Assembly: GCA_036435485.1 (NCBI GenBank)
Contig: CM071596.1
Location: forward strand, 66,327,001 to 66,391,000
Length of the DNA stretch: 64,000 nt
Direction of reading: 5' to 3'
Source of the DNA: Saposhnikovia divaricata
Lineage: Eukaryota > Streptophyta > Magnoliopsida > Apiales > Apiaceae
The position numbers were made by a program, and so were the translations under genes. The notes under the pieces were generated by a model, which made no database searches, was not told the origin of the DNA, and saw nothing but the letters and a program-made list of their open reading frames with translations. Positions 12,095-23,873 of the stretch are shown piece after piece (the stretch's first letter is position 1; each line of letters opens with the position of its first letter).

Positions 12095-12555
12095 TAGATC
12101 CATGCACCAATAACATGAGGTCTGTGTGCACCTTTCTTGGTTAACATGTCAGCCTCAGAGTTATAGTCCCTAGGAATATGCAGGAAATCTATTCTCAACA
12201 AAGGGAAGAAACAGTTTTGTAGGTCCCCAAATATCCATTGCTGTTTTATGTGAGAGATAGCTTCCAAGGAATCTGAGCAAAATCAAATAGATCCACTGTC
12301 ATGTTGAGATTATGAAACCACACGGATTAGATACTCGAGTGCCTCTATTTCGATCTTCAAGATGTCTGAACTTTTTGTAGGTCCCGAAAATAGGTACATC
12401 AAATTTCCTAGGTTATCCTTTACTAGGCCACCCATGCCTGTTTTTAGTCCGATGGAAGCATTACAGAATCTAGAGCCATCACACGCACAGATTAGGTTGT
12501 AATTTTTGAAGAGATTATCCCAGTAACTAGACTTACTTTCTTGAAGGCTAAGCAT
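12095..12555 (-). pseudogene. LINE-type RNase H remnant
   Basis: Two blocks on the minus strand form an RVT_3 (RNase H1-like) domain. The first (12555-12310) reads ICACDGSRF...GMGGLVKDNLG...LKIEIEALEYLI. The second (about 12285-12095), in a shifted frame, reads SDSLEAISHIKQQW...LHIPRDYNSEADMLTKKGAHR. The acidic residues expected at the active site (D in CDGS, E in EIEAL, D in SDS, D in EADML) are all visible. In LINEs this domain sits at the C-terminus of ORF2. No reverse transcriptase of this copy is nearby. The break between blocks is a frameshift near 12300. Confidence 0.75.
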
Positions 12556-12706
12556 GTGTGCACTTAGAGGGTTGTGTGCCTGTGTGCACTTGAAGGCTAA
12601 GCCTATATAGTAACTTTAAGTTGAATAGGGCTTAAATTAATAGCATTAAAATAAATAGACTATTAGAAAATTAATAATTAAAATACATATTATATATACA
12701 CTATAT

Positions 12707-13030
<324 letters not shown>

Positions 13031-13088
13031 AGTGAAGTAGGGACTTGGCACCTCAATATTGCTCTAAACTACGTTCTTTATATTCTGA

Positions 13089-13987
13089 CTAGCGTAAAAG
13101 CCCGTGCAAGGCACGGGCACTGAAATAATTTTTCGCATGAAAATGTATATATATTAAGATAATTTGTAACTAAAATTACGATAAATGATAAGATTTCGAT
13201 TTTATCTCAAATTTTTATAATTATTTTGTTATATAGTATGCAAAATTCATGTACCAATTATTTTATAATTTGATTAGATTTCATAAAATTGGATAAATAT
13301 CAATATGATAGTAATCACATGTTTACTTTTAATTGCTGAAATATTAATTTATTGTTTAAAATGGTGTGAAATCAGCTTTATCAAAGTGAATATTTGAGTA
13401 TTATATAAATATTTATATTAATAAACTTTTCCATAAATAACTTAGAGGTATGTAAATTCATGTGATTATAAGGTAGACATAAACATATTACAAAATCTCT
13501 TAATATTATGTAAAAGTCAACTTTGTGGTTCATATATACATACATATTTATACACATTTAAATTCAAATGTTTTGTTTCAATCTAATGCTTATTGCACAA
13601 TATCGAAATTCTATTTTAAAAATTATAACTTAGTTTGGGGGAAAAATTATATTGTAATTATGAATTATTTTTTTAACTAAACTTTAATTTTTTTCAAATA
13701 TGTAAATTGAAGTAAAATTTGATTAAACTACCTTAATGAGTTGTACATTTATATGATATCTAAGATCAATGTTTTTGGTTACATCTATAATAATATAAGT
13801 ATACGTTACAACTCTACCATTATATATTATAATGATCAATTTGTTATATTATATGAAAATTCATATAACCATACTTTATAGTCAAGTTATAATCTAATCG
13901 ATCATTTTTTATAATTAACGTAGTTTTGTTATATTTATGACTCAATAATCATATCTTCTTTCATTCAATATTAAAAATTAGTTACAT

Positions 13988-14033
<46 letters not shown>

Positions 14034-14779
14034 CATAGATTCATTTTTAGAGTTTCATCTTTTTAACATTAATTCATTTAATTTTAATATTTTTTAAAAT
14101 ATTTATGTTTTAACACCAATCATACATTTAAATTACTGAAAGTCTAAATAGTAGGTCAACCAAAAATCTCTAATACGACTCACATATTTAAAATTTTATA
14201 TACCTAAAAATTATGTGATGCAATTTTTAATTATGTCTATTTAGATATTTCTTAAAACCAATTTTTTTATTTTAATAATTTAATATCTACTTGGAGAAGA
14301 ATGTAAATAAATACATTTTTTTCCCAAACTCGGTTATATTTTTGTATAATCTGAAAATTTATCGTAAAATTTTATTTTTAATTTCAATCATTTACAATGG
14401 CAAAAGAGAAACGTAGAGTATGCTTAAAAGATTAAAATATTTTTTGTAATTATGTAATTAAAAATAATAAAAACCAATAGGTTATTTACTCAAAATAAAA
14501 ATAGAAAAAATAGGGCAAAATGAGAAGATGTGGTTTATTTAATAAGATTTTTAAAACATATTCAAAACTAAGTATAACATAATGGTTATGGCATGAGTCT
14601 GAGTGTGGAAGATTTGGGGTTCGATCTTTAAGGTTAACATAATTCTATCTAATTTTTACATAAATCTTAAAAGGGTGGTGTTTTTGTTATTTTTAACAAA
14701 TAAGAGTAAAATAGTAATTTTACAGCTATTAAAATGACATTTTTTATCATTGTGTTGAAGTTTAATATATAGTAATAGA
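13089..14779 (-). mobile_element. Non-autonomous Helitron
   Basis: On the minus strand the element begins TCTATTACTATATATTAAAC at 14779 and ends CCCGTGCCTTGCACGGG-CTTTTACG-CTAG at 13089: a 5' TC end, a subterminal GC hairpin and a CTAG 3' end. The base before TC is A and the base after CTAG is T, the expected A/T target. Length is 1,691 bp. The interior is AT-rich with no RepHel ORF. It contains a TA microsatellite (13991-14032) and a tRNA-like segment near 14570-14640. It would need helicase supplied by an autonomous relative. Confidence 0.82.
13991..14032. repeat. (TA)n microsatellite inside the Helitron
   Basis: About 42 bp of alternating TA. Confidence 0.95.
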
Positions 14780-15174
14780 TGATCGCATGTCCGTAATTCA
14801 TGCGACACTTTCCTACTCAACTCTTGCACTAATATAGTTTTCTTGTTATATTCGTTTTTTGTTCTGTTTTTACATAATTTGAGTTGTTAAGAAAATTTAG
14901 AAAATACCTATAATTACACCAACTTAATTAAGAAAAATGAGTAGGGATGTTAAATGTATGAAAATAGTATATAAATTGAATGAAGAAAAAACATACAAGT
15001 TAAGAATATTGATATACAAGAGCATTCGAATTTTTTTTTAAAAATATAAAATTTTCAATCTTGAATGCATTTTTTTCTCTATTTCCCAATTTTTTCTCAG
15101 CATTTTTACCAACTCTAACCATCAAAGAAAATCATAATTAAAAAAACATCTTATTATCTCTACGAAAATTAAAG

Positions 15175-15218
<44 letters not shown>

Positions 15219-15230
15219 ACTGTCTTTAAA
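14780..15230. other. AT-rich spacer without recognised gene
   Basis: Low-complexity AT-rich DNA with a (TA)n tract at 15179-15214. Nothing else is recognised. Confidence 0.6.
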
Positions 15231-15572
15231 ATGGGGTTTCAAATGTATACTTTCAGTTTTTTAAAAATACCGTTACAAGCAGTTCTAACTTTCTCTCTTT
15301 ACAAATATATGGTCTTTATAACCGTTGCTCATCTCTCATCTCCTGTAACGCAACCACATTCACACAAGCCAACAATCCGCACTCTCTCTTTAAGTTCGAA
15401 GCTTCTTTTCTACTTCTCCTCTTCTTCAGTCTCCACTCCACCCCATCTCCATAACCACCACCAAATCGCCGACCATCCCACCACGACCATCTCCGACCAC
15501 ATCCTTCTTCTCCATCTCTGTCGTTTCTCTCTGCCTCTCTTCTTTCTCTTCTACACGGCCCCGCAGGGGCAC

Positions 15573-16952
15573 ATATTCGTCACCTTCACCGGAGATGCTT
15601 CGAGATCGCTGGAGAAGACGAAGATGCTAATGAGTTGGTTGTTATTGTCTTACATCTTGTTCCTGAAGGTTATGTGTTTGATATGGGGGAAAATCGAAAT
15701 AACAGTGTTGACTCTCATAATTGGTAAGTGAGGATTTGGATAACATTGCCTCGTAAAGTTTTAGAGATTACTATGTTCATAACAATTGATAACAGAATTG
15801 TATGTCAATTACTATGTTATTAACTGTATTTTAGAGATTTGATTTGTTTCATACGTTAATGTGTGTGTTGAATTAATTGAATGAAGTAGTTTATTTAGAA
15901 TGTTTACAAAGTGTTTGATAATATCACAATGAATTATGAAGTTGAAAATTCTGAATTTTGGTTTCTTATTAAGTTGCAAATTATTTGGAACCATTTAACT
16001 ATTTGCAAACAAGTTTCCTGAAGTTGCAAACAAGGTTGATGAAGTTGCAAATATGGTTGCAAAAGTTACGACTGATAGAAATAGTTATATCTAAAATTAA
16101 GATGGATGCCCCTACGGGGCCTGCTATACAGAGAATCATATTATCTTTACAGTTACAATTTGTTAAAAGTACTAGTTTCTTTAGCTGACAAGTACTATAT
16201 TGAAAGGAATAAGTGGAAAATAGGGTTATATAAGTTGATACATATGTGTTCATGATATTATTGTGTTTGCGAGTTAGTAATAAAGTGTTAGATACAAATA
16301 CAGATTATATGTTAATTCCATGCTTTATGTGATTCAATCTTGGGAACCACTTGTTTGGTACTAGTTTGTAGTAGCACAAGCCTCCTATTTTCTTTAGAAG
16401 ATACTTATTTCAATTTTGACATCGTTTCCTTATAGATAGAAATGAAATTGATTCAGGGTTATTTAGCAAGAAAAAAAATGAACTAGAGTCATGCTTTGTT
16501 TGTAAATGGTTGTGGATTTCACGGCATCATGATGTGGACCAAGTTAAAGATAAGAGGCCCAAGTTAGCCATCCACGATGATCCTATTCCTGTTGATGAGG
16601 TATTTCCTGATTCCTATTTCTCCTTGTTTGTGATATCAGTACAAGCCTCACAGGGACACTCATCTTAACTGTCTATTTCTATCAGTTGCAACTTCTATAA
16701 ATATTGTTGCAGCTTATAATTATTCATTTGTAAAGGCACACACATGTCATCCATAATACTGCAGGGGATGGATTATATTATTCCATTGAAAGATCACAAG
16801 TCAGCCAACCATGGTTGCAAATGTACGGCTATGAGAGTGAGTTGGACAACATTGCAAAGGCTCCAACAACAAAGGCTTTATCAAAAAAGGCTCCATCAAC
16901 AAAGGTTCCAACAACAAAGACATATGACAGATAGAGAAATGCGAGAGATGTG
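15573..16952 (+). other. Possible spliced gene fragment, function not recognised
   Basis: Three stretches read like exons with plausible splice sites. About 15590-15724 has an acidic reading (EDEDANELVVIVLHLVPEGY) before the donor GTAAGTGAGG. About 16456-16600, after TTGATTCAG, includes SRHHDVDQVKDKRPKLAIHD before the donor GTATTTCC. A third begins near 16766 after ATACTGCAG with GMDYIIPLKDHKSANHG, runs into a Gln/Arg-rich tail and stops at about 16952. A CT-rich, 5'UTR-like tract (15330-15560) precedes them. I do not recognise the protein. Exon phases were not proved to join, and one TTGCAA-region hairpin lies inside. It could be a captured fragment or chance. Confidence 0.25.
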
Positions 16953-18115
16953 AAGAAATGAGTTGTGTTTTTTATTTTATGACATTAAGTAGTAGAAAAA
17001 CAATGTTGCTAACATCACTATGTAGTTCTTTTGGTTCGAAAAATTTGATAATTAATAGTTCAAAGTTTAATAAAAACTTTGTTTTGCAACTATGTTTGGT
17101 AATGATTCATTATTTGAGATTCTATGCAATTATTAATGTTTGGTAATGGTTCATTATTTTGAGATTTAATGATTTTATACAGAGTACAATAATTTATGGC
17201 CCTCAACTAGTAATATGAAATAAATTTGTATTTATGTGGAATAGGCCCCGCAGGGGCACCCATCTTAACAGCAAGATTTAACTATTTCTATCAGTTGCAA
17301 CATTTGAAACCTTGTTTGCAAAAGTTGCAAATAAGGTTGTTGAAGTTGCAACCATGGTTGCAACATGGTTGCAGCAATTTTGCAACTTATGCAACAACAT
17401 TTGCAACTTATACTTATAATTATACAATATGACACATGATTTTATGGTAATATAAAGACAATATAATTTTATATGGAACAGGCACCGCATGGGCACCCAT
17501 CTCAATAGTTAAAGTTAACTATTTGTATCAGCTGCAACTTTTGAAACCATGTTGGAAACTTTCGCAATCATGTTTGCAAAAGTTGCAACTTCTGCAACAA
17601 TGGTGTTGCAACAATGGTTGCAAAGGTTTCAAACATGGTTGCAGAAGTTGCAAAACATGTTTGCAACAATTTTTAACCATGTTTTGAAAAGGTATAAACA
17701 TATATGAAGTCAATCCAGTAATTAACATGACAAAAGAAGTGTAAATATTTAATCATGTTTTGACAGGGTAAACCCTTTTGTTTTATAAATATCTTTTGAT
17801 GTTATAAAAATTTTACGAGGGTTCGTCCTCATTTACCAAAAAAAAAAAAAATGTTAGTCGCTTGTTTAAGGTCTAATGCTATGTTGCATATGCTACATTC
17901 GACTATTTCTTGCGACTGTAATCTTTGTCTCATCATTCTTTGAGGGCATTGTTGCACATTGTGTTTATTATCCAGTTACAGTTGCAACTTATCAATATCA
18001 GTTGCAACCTGTGCAACCATGTTTGCAACTTCTGCAACCTTGTTTGCAACTTCTGCAACATTTTTTGCAACTTATGCAACCATGGTTGCAAAAATTGCAA
18101 CTGATACATAAAATA
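15985..18115. repeat. Region dense in TTGCAA motifs with repeated GC-hairpin modules
   Basis: Dozens of TTGCAA or GTTGCAACTTCTGCAACC-type motifs occur in clusters at 15990-16065, 16810-16920, 17290-17405, 17530-17670 and 17980-18105. A larger module recurs at about 16640, 17240 and 17477, and inverted at about 16068: a hairpin-like CCCCGCAGGGGC, then ACCCATCTTAAC, then CTATTTCTATCAGTTGCAAC. The inverted copy has GCCCCTACGGGGC. The hairpin alone also appears at 15562. No transposase or terminal inverted repeat was found. Short open frames here come from the repeats. Confidence 0.7.
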
Positions 18116-18464
18116 TTAAATAAATAAATAAATAAATTATTCCAACTCCACATTTGAAACACCTCTAGTTAATATTATGAATATACCAATTTCTTAATCA
18201 ACTTTTTCAGAAATAACTATATTGCAAGTTACGTCTAAATCCTCACAAATAGGATACTTCAAAGAAGTAAGCCATCATTGTACAACATATGTAAGTTGTA
18301 AAACAATTGAGTTACTGAAAAACAGAGACCTTAAATTCATTGATCTTTCATCCTACACTATCCCATAGCTATACTAAGCTCAGATTCTAGTACGATTAGC
18401 ATGGGAAGAAACATTGGTTTCAGGAATAGCCAGAAAACTTGCTTAAGCTTTCTGTTTTATAAGC
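18116..18464. other. Spacer without recognised gene
   Basis: It starts with a short (AAAT)n tract. The rest is unrecognised and joins 21676 directly once the solo LTR is removed. Confidence 0.5.
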
Positions 18465-21400
18465 TGTGATAGGTCCCGTATATGGGTAAGATAAGCTAGA
18501 AGGGGGGGTTGAATAGCTTATCACCTTTTTAAATTTTAGAGCTTGGCTTTTTGAAAATTCTTTCCTCTTTTTAAACTTCGTTACTTGTCAACAAGTAAAT
18601 AAAGTGTGGAAAATAAAGAGAGAAAGAAGAGAGAGTAGCACACGATCGATTTTATCCTGGTTCGCGATGCCCGCAACCCCTAATGGATTCGAACACCCCT
18701 ACTCCAGTCCCCGAGCTCCTCCCCGGACTCGAGATTTTCAAAACTACAAAGAAAGTCCTTTATAGTAGGCGGAGAAGCCTTTACAACTCCTTAGACCACT
18801 ATCTATTTATCTTGGAGCAATACACACACGTATCCTCCTCAAAATAAAATAGCAAATACAAACTACAAAACTTGTCTTGGAGCGTAACTCCCCGTCACCT
18901 CCTCAAAGACTTTGTAGTATCCCTTTGTAGACTATGTACTTCTACAACTTTGTCGGTCTTGGATCTTAGGTCTTAGGTCTTGGGTCTTCTCTTTTCTTCA
19001 CGGTGCAAAGGCTACTAACTCCCCGTTAGTACGCCTAAGACTTGGGTCTTAGAACAAGAGTCACCTCACTGCAAAGATTAGAATACAAGTCCAACAACAA
19101 CCAACCAATTTATAAGAGATATAAATCCGTGCAAGCTAGTATGTTACGGTACTAGTCACGGGGACGCTATTACACGTTAAGTTAATATATACCGGCAAGG
19201 GATAAGTCACAATAAGGACTTGTCACACAAGCGGTATATGCAAGACAATAAAATAAACGTGCAACAATATATTCGTGAATGCAATCACACTAATTACAAC
19301 ACCACAAACAAGCACATAAAACACTACTCACACGTACGTAAAAGTAACCTGTTATAAAATAACGAGGGCCGCTATTATGCGTTAAATTAGTACGGAAAAT
19401 ATATATGAACACGTAAGGGGATACATACAACAAGCAAGCAATCAAGTAAGCAATAAACAAAAATCAAGTACTTTAAAAAGTACTTCGGCCGAATATAAGA
19501 AAAGAAATGGTCGGAATTTTCAAAGTCCTAAAACAAGTTCAAGTAGTCTTGTTTGATAAATCCTTGTTCAAGATATAAAGATAAGACAAGTGAGTAACCA
19601 ACTTGAACAAGAAGACTACAAATGGTAGTGCTTGGCCGAATATAACAAAGAATAAAAGGCCAACAATAACTACCAACTTGTTTTAAAAGCTAGCTTGTTT
19701 AGTCTTGATTCTTTAAGTCCTTGTTTGAAAATCAAACATAAAAAGAGCAAAGGACTTGGTTATACAAGACTAACAACCAACTTATCTTTTGATTTCAAAA
19801 TATCAAGTTTAAACCACTTAAGGTAAAAATAAGATGTAAGCTTTTTGTTCTTGAATCAAAAGATAGTTAAACTAGCCTTTTTAATCCAAATACTCAACTT
19901 GGATTAAAGGACTTAAATGAGGTGATTCTCAACTTCAACCTCAAGAACACATTTTACAAGATGTCAAATATACACTACACGAATATACTTCAAGAACAAG
20001 TGTAGATCTAAAGCAAACAAGAAATAAACACTAAATATTCAAGCCAGCCACCACCACTTCTACTATATATACTCGACTTATATATAGGAGAGTGAGGAAA
20101 AATTAAAACCAACTTATAACCCTTGAGATCTAGAGAGAAAATAAGAGAAAAAGCTAGTAACGATGCCAAAAACACACAAAAAGAGTCGCCAGAAAAGTCA
20201 CCGGAAAATGCTTTAAGGTCAGACTTTTAGAGGCTCAAAAGGTCACTTATAACCTGTTAAAACAAGGGCCAAAGACCACAAAAAGATTGGTGACCAAAGG
20301 TGTGTGTTTGGGAGCAAGAATGGTGAAGAAAAACAAGCCTAAAAGATGTTAAATCTTGAAATAATTTAGGATAGAAGCAAAGAAACGTTTTTTCAACTTT
20401 GGATATTTGAAAGAGAGTGTTTCTAAGTTTATTTCACCAGCATATACTTGGCTCTAGGGGGCGTAATGAAATGGGGGGGGGGTGAAGGTGGCTATTTATA
20501 GCCAAAATTTAAGGATTTTTGATTTATTTTAAATGGTAATAAGCACATGGTTTAAAGGTAAGTGGGAGGAATCTTCCCAAGGTCATATTAGCTGTAAACA
20601 AATTCAAATTTTATTACATGGATGTGCTTAGGTGTCATTCCATTTAACGAAACGATTAAAATGCGAAAAACGCACGTACCGTCGAGACGAAATGGGTTTA
20701 ATCGTAATAAATCGAAAAATCATTCAAAATTATGAAATTTATGGAATCCCCTAGAAATATTCCAAGAGGAATGTGGTTAAAGTTTCACCTTGAAATGAGT
20801 TGACCAACTATGACTTTTAAGCGACCGTTAAATCAATTACGTATCGATTTAAGGGGTCCCGAAAAAAAAGTCATCCAAAATTTACGAAATTTATTCTACA
20901 ATGTCCTATAGGGAAACTAAGAACACAATCAAAGTTTCAAGTCAAAAAGATATGTGAAATTATTTTTACGAATTTTTTGAATGTTAAAACAGCCATTCGG
21001 AGCGACTGAAAAATTCATTTGTCTTTACCGACAATTTAGACAAAAGTATTGACTTGATAAATATTCAAACATAATTTTCCATTTAAAATAATGACTATGA
21101 GGTCCAAGGAATATTTAAGTTCAAATTACAAATGATTTTATCCGGATAAATAAGGATTTTCGGGTATTTCGGAATAAAATCTATTTTTGGTCTTTTGGCA
21201 TGGCTTTTGGCAAGGAAAATTGATTATAAATATCAACCAACTATATCAAGAATATTTGAAAGTAAAACATTTAAGAGCAACACTCTTTTAAATAAATTGA
21301 ACAGTTTGACTCGTAAAAGCGGTGTTTAAAAATTCTCGATATTTGTGCCTTTAGCCGAATGCCTAAAATCCTTTGACATAAACAACCTAGAATATAAAAT

Positions 21401-21675
21401 ACCATTACTATGATATTCCTATCCTAAGTCAATGTCGAAATATGTCGGAAACATTTTTTCCTCGGTTTGACCAGTGTGACTTGATTCCCGAATAGTGTCG
21501 TCCCCATGGGAGGATTCTAAGTGTAATCCTAAATCTAATTTAATTTCACTTTTATTTTGACAAATTCCAAAACCTAAAGAGCGAAAAACTGACCCAGTCA
21601 AGTTGCAAGTGCTTTACTAAATCATCCCTCATGGTCTTTCCAAATGGATCCACTTGTGTAGAGTGCTGTTCAACA
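18465..21675 (-). mobile_element. Solo LTR (Copia-like) with TSD TAAGC
   Basis: The segment starts TGTGATAGGTCCC and ends GTTCAACA on the plus strand (TGTTGAACAGC...CCTATCACA on the minus strand). It is flanked by perfect 5-bp duplications TAAGC at 18460-18464 and 21676-21680. There is no primer-binding site, polypurine tract or coding domain in its 3,211 bp, so it is best read as a single LTR left by recombination. Orientation comes from a TATA box on the minus strand and from the GAAGGGGGGGTTGAATAGC text next to the plus-strand start, which parallels the inner LTR edge of Copia-1. Similar-looking text is widespread in plant Copia LTRs. Confidence 0.8.
20493..20500 (-). promoter_or_regulatory. 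TATA box of the solo LTR
   Basis: The minus strand reads GGCTATAAATAGCC, a strong plant TATA box. It implies U3 of about 1.2 kb and R-U5 of about 2 kb. No transcript can be confirmed from sequence alone. Confidence 0.6.
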
Positions 21676-22165
21676 TAAGCCTCAGTTATTCAATCTCAAC
21701 AGAATGAAATTAATGAATCAAAGTTATCAGACCACCTCAAGATTGTTGTCATATCTAATACAAATATAGTTCAGACTGGGAAAAGCCAACTCGGTCATGC
21801 TTTTAATAGGAATTAGGATACACTGTCTTCCTGACTCCAAAAACGGTTCTTTTATGTAAGGCATGTTTCCCATCTTTCTTAGTTCAACATAACAATGTAT
21901 AAAGATTGTAACTGGGATTGAAAATGGAAAGGAAACAAATATAGAATACTTGGAAGTTGGCACATAGCACAAATCTTATTAAGCATGATAACAACTCAAT
22001 CCAACTACATCTTTTTTTCCAAACACAGTTTCTGTAGGTCCACCACAAATTCATGATAAATAAGTATAAACAGTGATTGTAATAATGATGATTGCCATAA
22101 CAGTATACAAGCCCAGCAGGCCCTAATGTATGTCATGCATGTATGAAACATAGAGTAGTTCTAAC
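21676..22165. other. Spacer downstream of the MRG-like fragment
   Basis: No further MRG exon is recognisable here on the minus strand. An 81-codon open frame on the minus strand (21972-21727) shows no family features and is probably intronic or untranslated sequence. Confidence 0.4.
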
Positions 22166-23123
22166 CAGCAGAAATGTTTGTTTTAGTCTTGTGGTCAGGC
22201 TTTATGCTCTTCACCGTAGCTGATCTACCACATTGCACCAACTGCTTTTGAAAATCCTCCTCAGTAAATTTCTTCATATGCTCAGTTCCCAGCCATTCAT
22301 CCCATCTGCTAGTATATATAGTTTTAAAATGTTTGAGGATAGGACTATCATGCTCAAAGATATTAAAAAGCTTGAAAATTAAACAATTGGGTAAAATAAA
22401 ACTAGAACAACCGTCTCACACAAAAGTTTTCAAGAAACTTACTGCTTACTGCTCGTAGAGCATGCAGTCTTCGCTAAACAACATTAACATTAACACAATC
22501 GCTTAGAATATCTTAGGAATGAATTCGAAGAACAAGAAAACAAGAAGAAACATTTAATTCCAACTGGAACCTGCTTCCTCATATCTACTCTTAAAATGAC
22601 AATTTATACTAACCTTTTCTTCCAACCCTGCAAATATAATGAGAAATAAATTATAATTAATATTAATGATTTTTTACATAAACATTCATCACTTGTTAAA
22701 TTGGAGAGACTCGGTCTAATAAAGAAATGAATGTTACAAAATTGTACTCACAAGATAATGAACAAAATATGTCCATGTCTCCATCCGAGATTCAACTTTC
22801 TGCACCTTTAATAAAAAAACAAACAAATCCAACAACTTTAATTCATCACAAATTCACAATCATAACAATAACCTAATAATCACCCAAATAAAATCACACA
22901 TATTCTTTAAAAAATAAAATAAAACATTCCAATGACAAACAAAAACTAATTAAAAAAATGATATTACAAGTGTGTGTATCTTTGTAAGCATATATACCTT
23001 GGCCGGGTACCAGTTACCCGTATGAAACGCCAAGATTTTTTCACCTTAAACATAACCACTTTCATTATTTTCAGAGTTATTCACAGTTAAGTCAACACCG
23101 TCGGTGCTTTCTTTTCTGACAAC
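22166..23123 (-). pseudogene. MRG (MORF4-related) chromo-barrel gene fragment, four exons
   Basis: Four minus-strand exons with GT..AG borders spell a chromo-barrel domain. Exon 23123-22998 contains GEKILAFHTGNWYPAK. Exon 22805-22752 is VQKVESRMETWTYFVHYL. Exon 22627-22614 is 14 nt long (GWKK plus two bases). Exon 22305-22166 has RWDEWLGTEHMKKFTEEDF and CGRSATVKS. The order GEK-LA-H / AKVQKVE / YFVHYLGW / WDEW / KFTEE is that of plant MRG1/MRG2-type H3K4me3/H3K36me3 readers. An in-frame TAA lies just before GEKILAFH, and the C-terminal MRG domain was not found. It lies behind a leader typical of CACTA elements ending at 23873, so I infer a captured, probably non-functional copy. Confidence 0.82.
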
Positions 23124-23344
23124 CTGCAAATTACAAATTTATCCCCAAATAAAAAAATTAGGCTTTCGAGTTTAAAAATCCCCAAATTAGTACTAAATCG
23201 AACAAATGGTTCAATTCAAGATAATTCGAGTTCAATGCAAGCTAATTCGAGTTCAGTGCAAACTTACACAAATCGAGCTATGTAGAAGTCGAGTTTAATG
23301 CAAGAGTGCGCTTAGTACTCGAACAAGTCTCCAGTCGAATCAGC

Positions 23345-23345
<1 letters not shown>

Positions 23346-23391
<46 letters not shown>

Positions 23392-23431
23392 CAGAGAGAT
23401 GGAGAGAGAGAGAGAGGGAGACAGAGAGAGG

Positions 23432-23481
<50 letters not shown>
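23346..23481. repeat. (GA)n tract, CT-rich leader on the minus strand
   Basis: Imperfect GA repeats of about 135 bp, interrupted by GGGAGACAGAGAGATGG-type variants. Read on the minus strand it is a CT-rich 5'UTR-like tract placed as in CACTA-2 (51176-51236). Confidence 0.9.
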
Positions 23482-23599
23482 CCGGTGAGTGTGTGAGATT
23501 TAGGGTTCTTGAGAGGAGAGGGGTGAGTGACGAGAGAGAGAGTGAGAGAGTGTGTTTTTTTGTTTTATGATTTTATGTTTTTTAGTCTGAATAAGCTTT

Positions 23600-23873
23600 G
23601 AGTGTGTTTGATAATTTTGGGGGAACAAAAATTCGCCTAAGGGGGGAAACATTTTAACAAATTGGGGAAAATATTCTAAGGGGGAAACTATTTGGGGTAA
23701 GCGCGGGATTTTTTTTTTATAGCTTATTTAAGACATTGGTTTTCTTGAAAGCGATGTCTTAAAACATAATGACATCGCTTTTATTTCAAGCGATGCCTTA
23801 AAAAACAAAGACATCGGTGGCATTACTGACCGATGTTAAAGTCATGATGTCTATTAACAGATTTCTAGTAGTG
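23600..23873. mobile_element. CACTA-3: one terminus of a CACTA element
   Basis: The end reads TTTCTAGTAGTG at 23862-23873, so inward from it the terminus is CACTACTAGAAA, matching the CACTA-2 terminus. Subterminal CATCGG/CCGATGT-type repeats lie at about 23735-23855, followed inward by runs of G (C on the minus strand), the CT-rich leader and the MRG exons. The opposite terminus was not found in the window, so the element is truncated or its far end is beyond recognition. No transposase sequence is visible. Confidence 0.75.

Noticed and set aside
15231..15731. 166-codon open frame
   Set aside because: It spans a CT-rich, UTR-like tract and gives Ser/His/Leu-rich text with no motif; another frame in its last part looks more like an exon.
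18116..22165. Remaining exons of the MRG gene (MRG domain)
   Set aside because: I looked on the minus strand on both sides of the solo LTR and found no text resembling the C-terminal MRG domain.
23306..23570. Open frames over the GA tract
   Set aside because: Arg-Glu repeats are produced by GA repeats; the tract fits a CT-rich leader on the other strand.
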